Assembly (NCBI GenBank): GCA_020698575.1
Contig: CM036257.1
Span: 17,933,520-17,997,519, forward strand
Origin: Bostrychus sinensis
Lineage: Eukaryota; Chordata; Actinopteri; Gobiiformes; Eleotridae
Direction: 5' to 3'
Length of the DNA: 64,000 bases
How positions within the stretch are numbered: position 1 is the stretch's first letter; each line of letters begins with the position of its first letter. Of the stretch, positions 57,715 through 64,000 are shown in pieces. Under the pieces are notes generated by a model. It was not told where the DNA came from and searched no databases. It saw nothing but the letters and a program-made list of their open reading frames with translations. A program made the translations under genes and the position numbers.

Positions 57715-57728
57715 TCACTAGATGGCAG
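57715..57728 (+). promoter_or_regulatory. CTCF-like motif upstream of esr1
   Basis: TCACTAGATGGCAG differs from the perfect match at 53746 only in its first base. It lies about 360 bp upstream of the esr1 long-form ATG, in the same orientation as the armt1-proximal site. Confidence 0.4.
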
Positions 57729-58088
57729 ATGTAGGCACGGGGTAGAGGGAACTGGCAGGATAGTTTGAAAACATTACTTCCTTGTCCACTTGTATCTTTT
57801 TTCTTCTACGGAAATGTACACATTTTTTGTAGAGGTGTGTTAAAAGGAAAAGAGAAAAAGGATGTGAACTAAAGCCACTTGGAGGATCATATTCTATTTT
57901 AAGGGAGTGGGGGTTTAAAGCTGAAGATAGTGGTGGAAAATTGGACTCTTTTAGTGAACTATAACAGGGTTTATAAGAAAGAAGGCTAAAGCAAGAGTGA
58001 GAGAGAGCACCACTCTTCTTCACTCCCCCTCCCAGAAAATGGGAGAGCAAGTCTAAATCATGTTGCTTATCAGTGGTGCTGCGCTGTG

Positions 58089-64000
<5,912 letters not shown>

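Larger units (their letters stand above)
55946..58088. other. armt1 3'UTR, intergenic region and esr1 5' region
   Basis: Only 2.1 kb separates the armt1 stop from the esr1 start. AATAAA (56034-56039) closes armt1. No CCDC170 exon is visible, although that gene sits between these two in human. The esr1 promoter and 5'UTR must lie in the right half; a CTCF-like motif is at 57715. No repeat of the families above is seen. Confidence 0.6.

Overview
The window is vertebrate nuclear DNA, almost certainly from a ray-finned (teleost) fish and probably percomorph-like. The genes are intron-split with GT/AG junctions. The repeats (hAT-type miniature elements, a Tc1-like inverted repeat, tRNA-derived SINEs, long GT/CT/GATA microsatellites) are of teleost type. 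The estrogen receptor has the N-terminal extension typical of percomorph ER-alpha. There are no operons, ribosome binding sites or CRISPR arrays. The species cannot be named from the sequence.

Layout. (1) Bases 1 to about 44.65 kb belong to, or lie just upstream of, akap12 (gravin/SSeCKS) on the + strand. A 76-bp coding exon lies at 21734-21809. A second, alternative first exon encoding the short 'MLGTITLT' start of the beta isoform lies at 35169-35193. The giant acidic scaffold exon starts at 38426. Both upstream exons end in phase 1 and fit the same acceptor. The long open frame stops at 42214-42216, but a clearly homologous C-terminal tail continues in the +1 frame to 42607, so the gene carries an apparent one-base frameshift just before its PKA-anchoring region. 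A 3'UTR exon follows (43780 to about 44.65 kb). (2) zbtb2 lies on the - strand (coding 49582-47545, two coding exons), convergent with akap12. A CpG-rich block at about 50.8-51.5 kb probably holds its promoter. (3) armt1 lies on the + strand (53963-55945, five coding exons, 446 aa). (4) esr1 (estrogen receptor alpha) starts on the + strand at 58089 and runs off the right edge. Six coding exons are present, up to the middle of the ligand-binding domain.

The order akap12 - zbtb2 - armt1 - esr1 is the order of human 6q25.1. RMND1 and CCDC170, which interrupt it in human, are not visible here. The genes share a neighbourhood rather than a pathway: a PKA/PKC scaffold, a BTB zinc-finger repressor, a metal-dependent carbohydrate phosphatase/reported carboxyl methyltransferase, and a steroid-receptor transcription factor.

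The akap12 introns are the repeat-rich part. Several non-autonomous hAT-like elements can be bounded by terminal inverted repeats and 8-bp target duplications (1559-1895, 34196-34499, 60448-60746, 61362-61803). Two tRNA-derived SINE families and two further teleost repeat families recur. A short minisatellite built on CTAAACCAGG(A/T) recurs inside or beside elements with different termini. I see no wholly new multi-gene system. The observations most worth checking are the akap12 frameshift, the conserved beta-isoform exon, the shared minisatellite, a Gly-to-Cys change in the esr1 signature motif, and a MITE inserted about 20 bp upstream of an esr1 splice acceptor.
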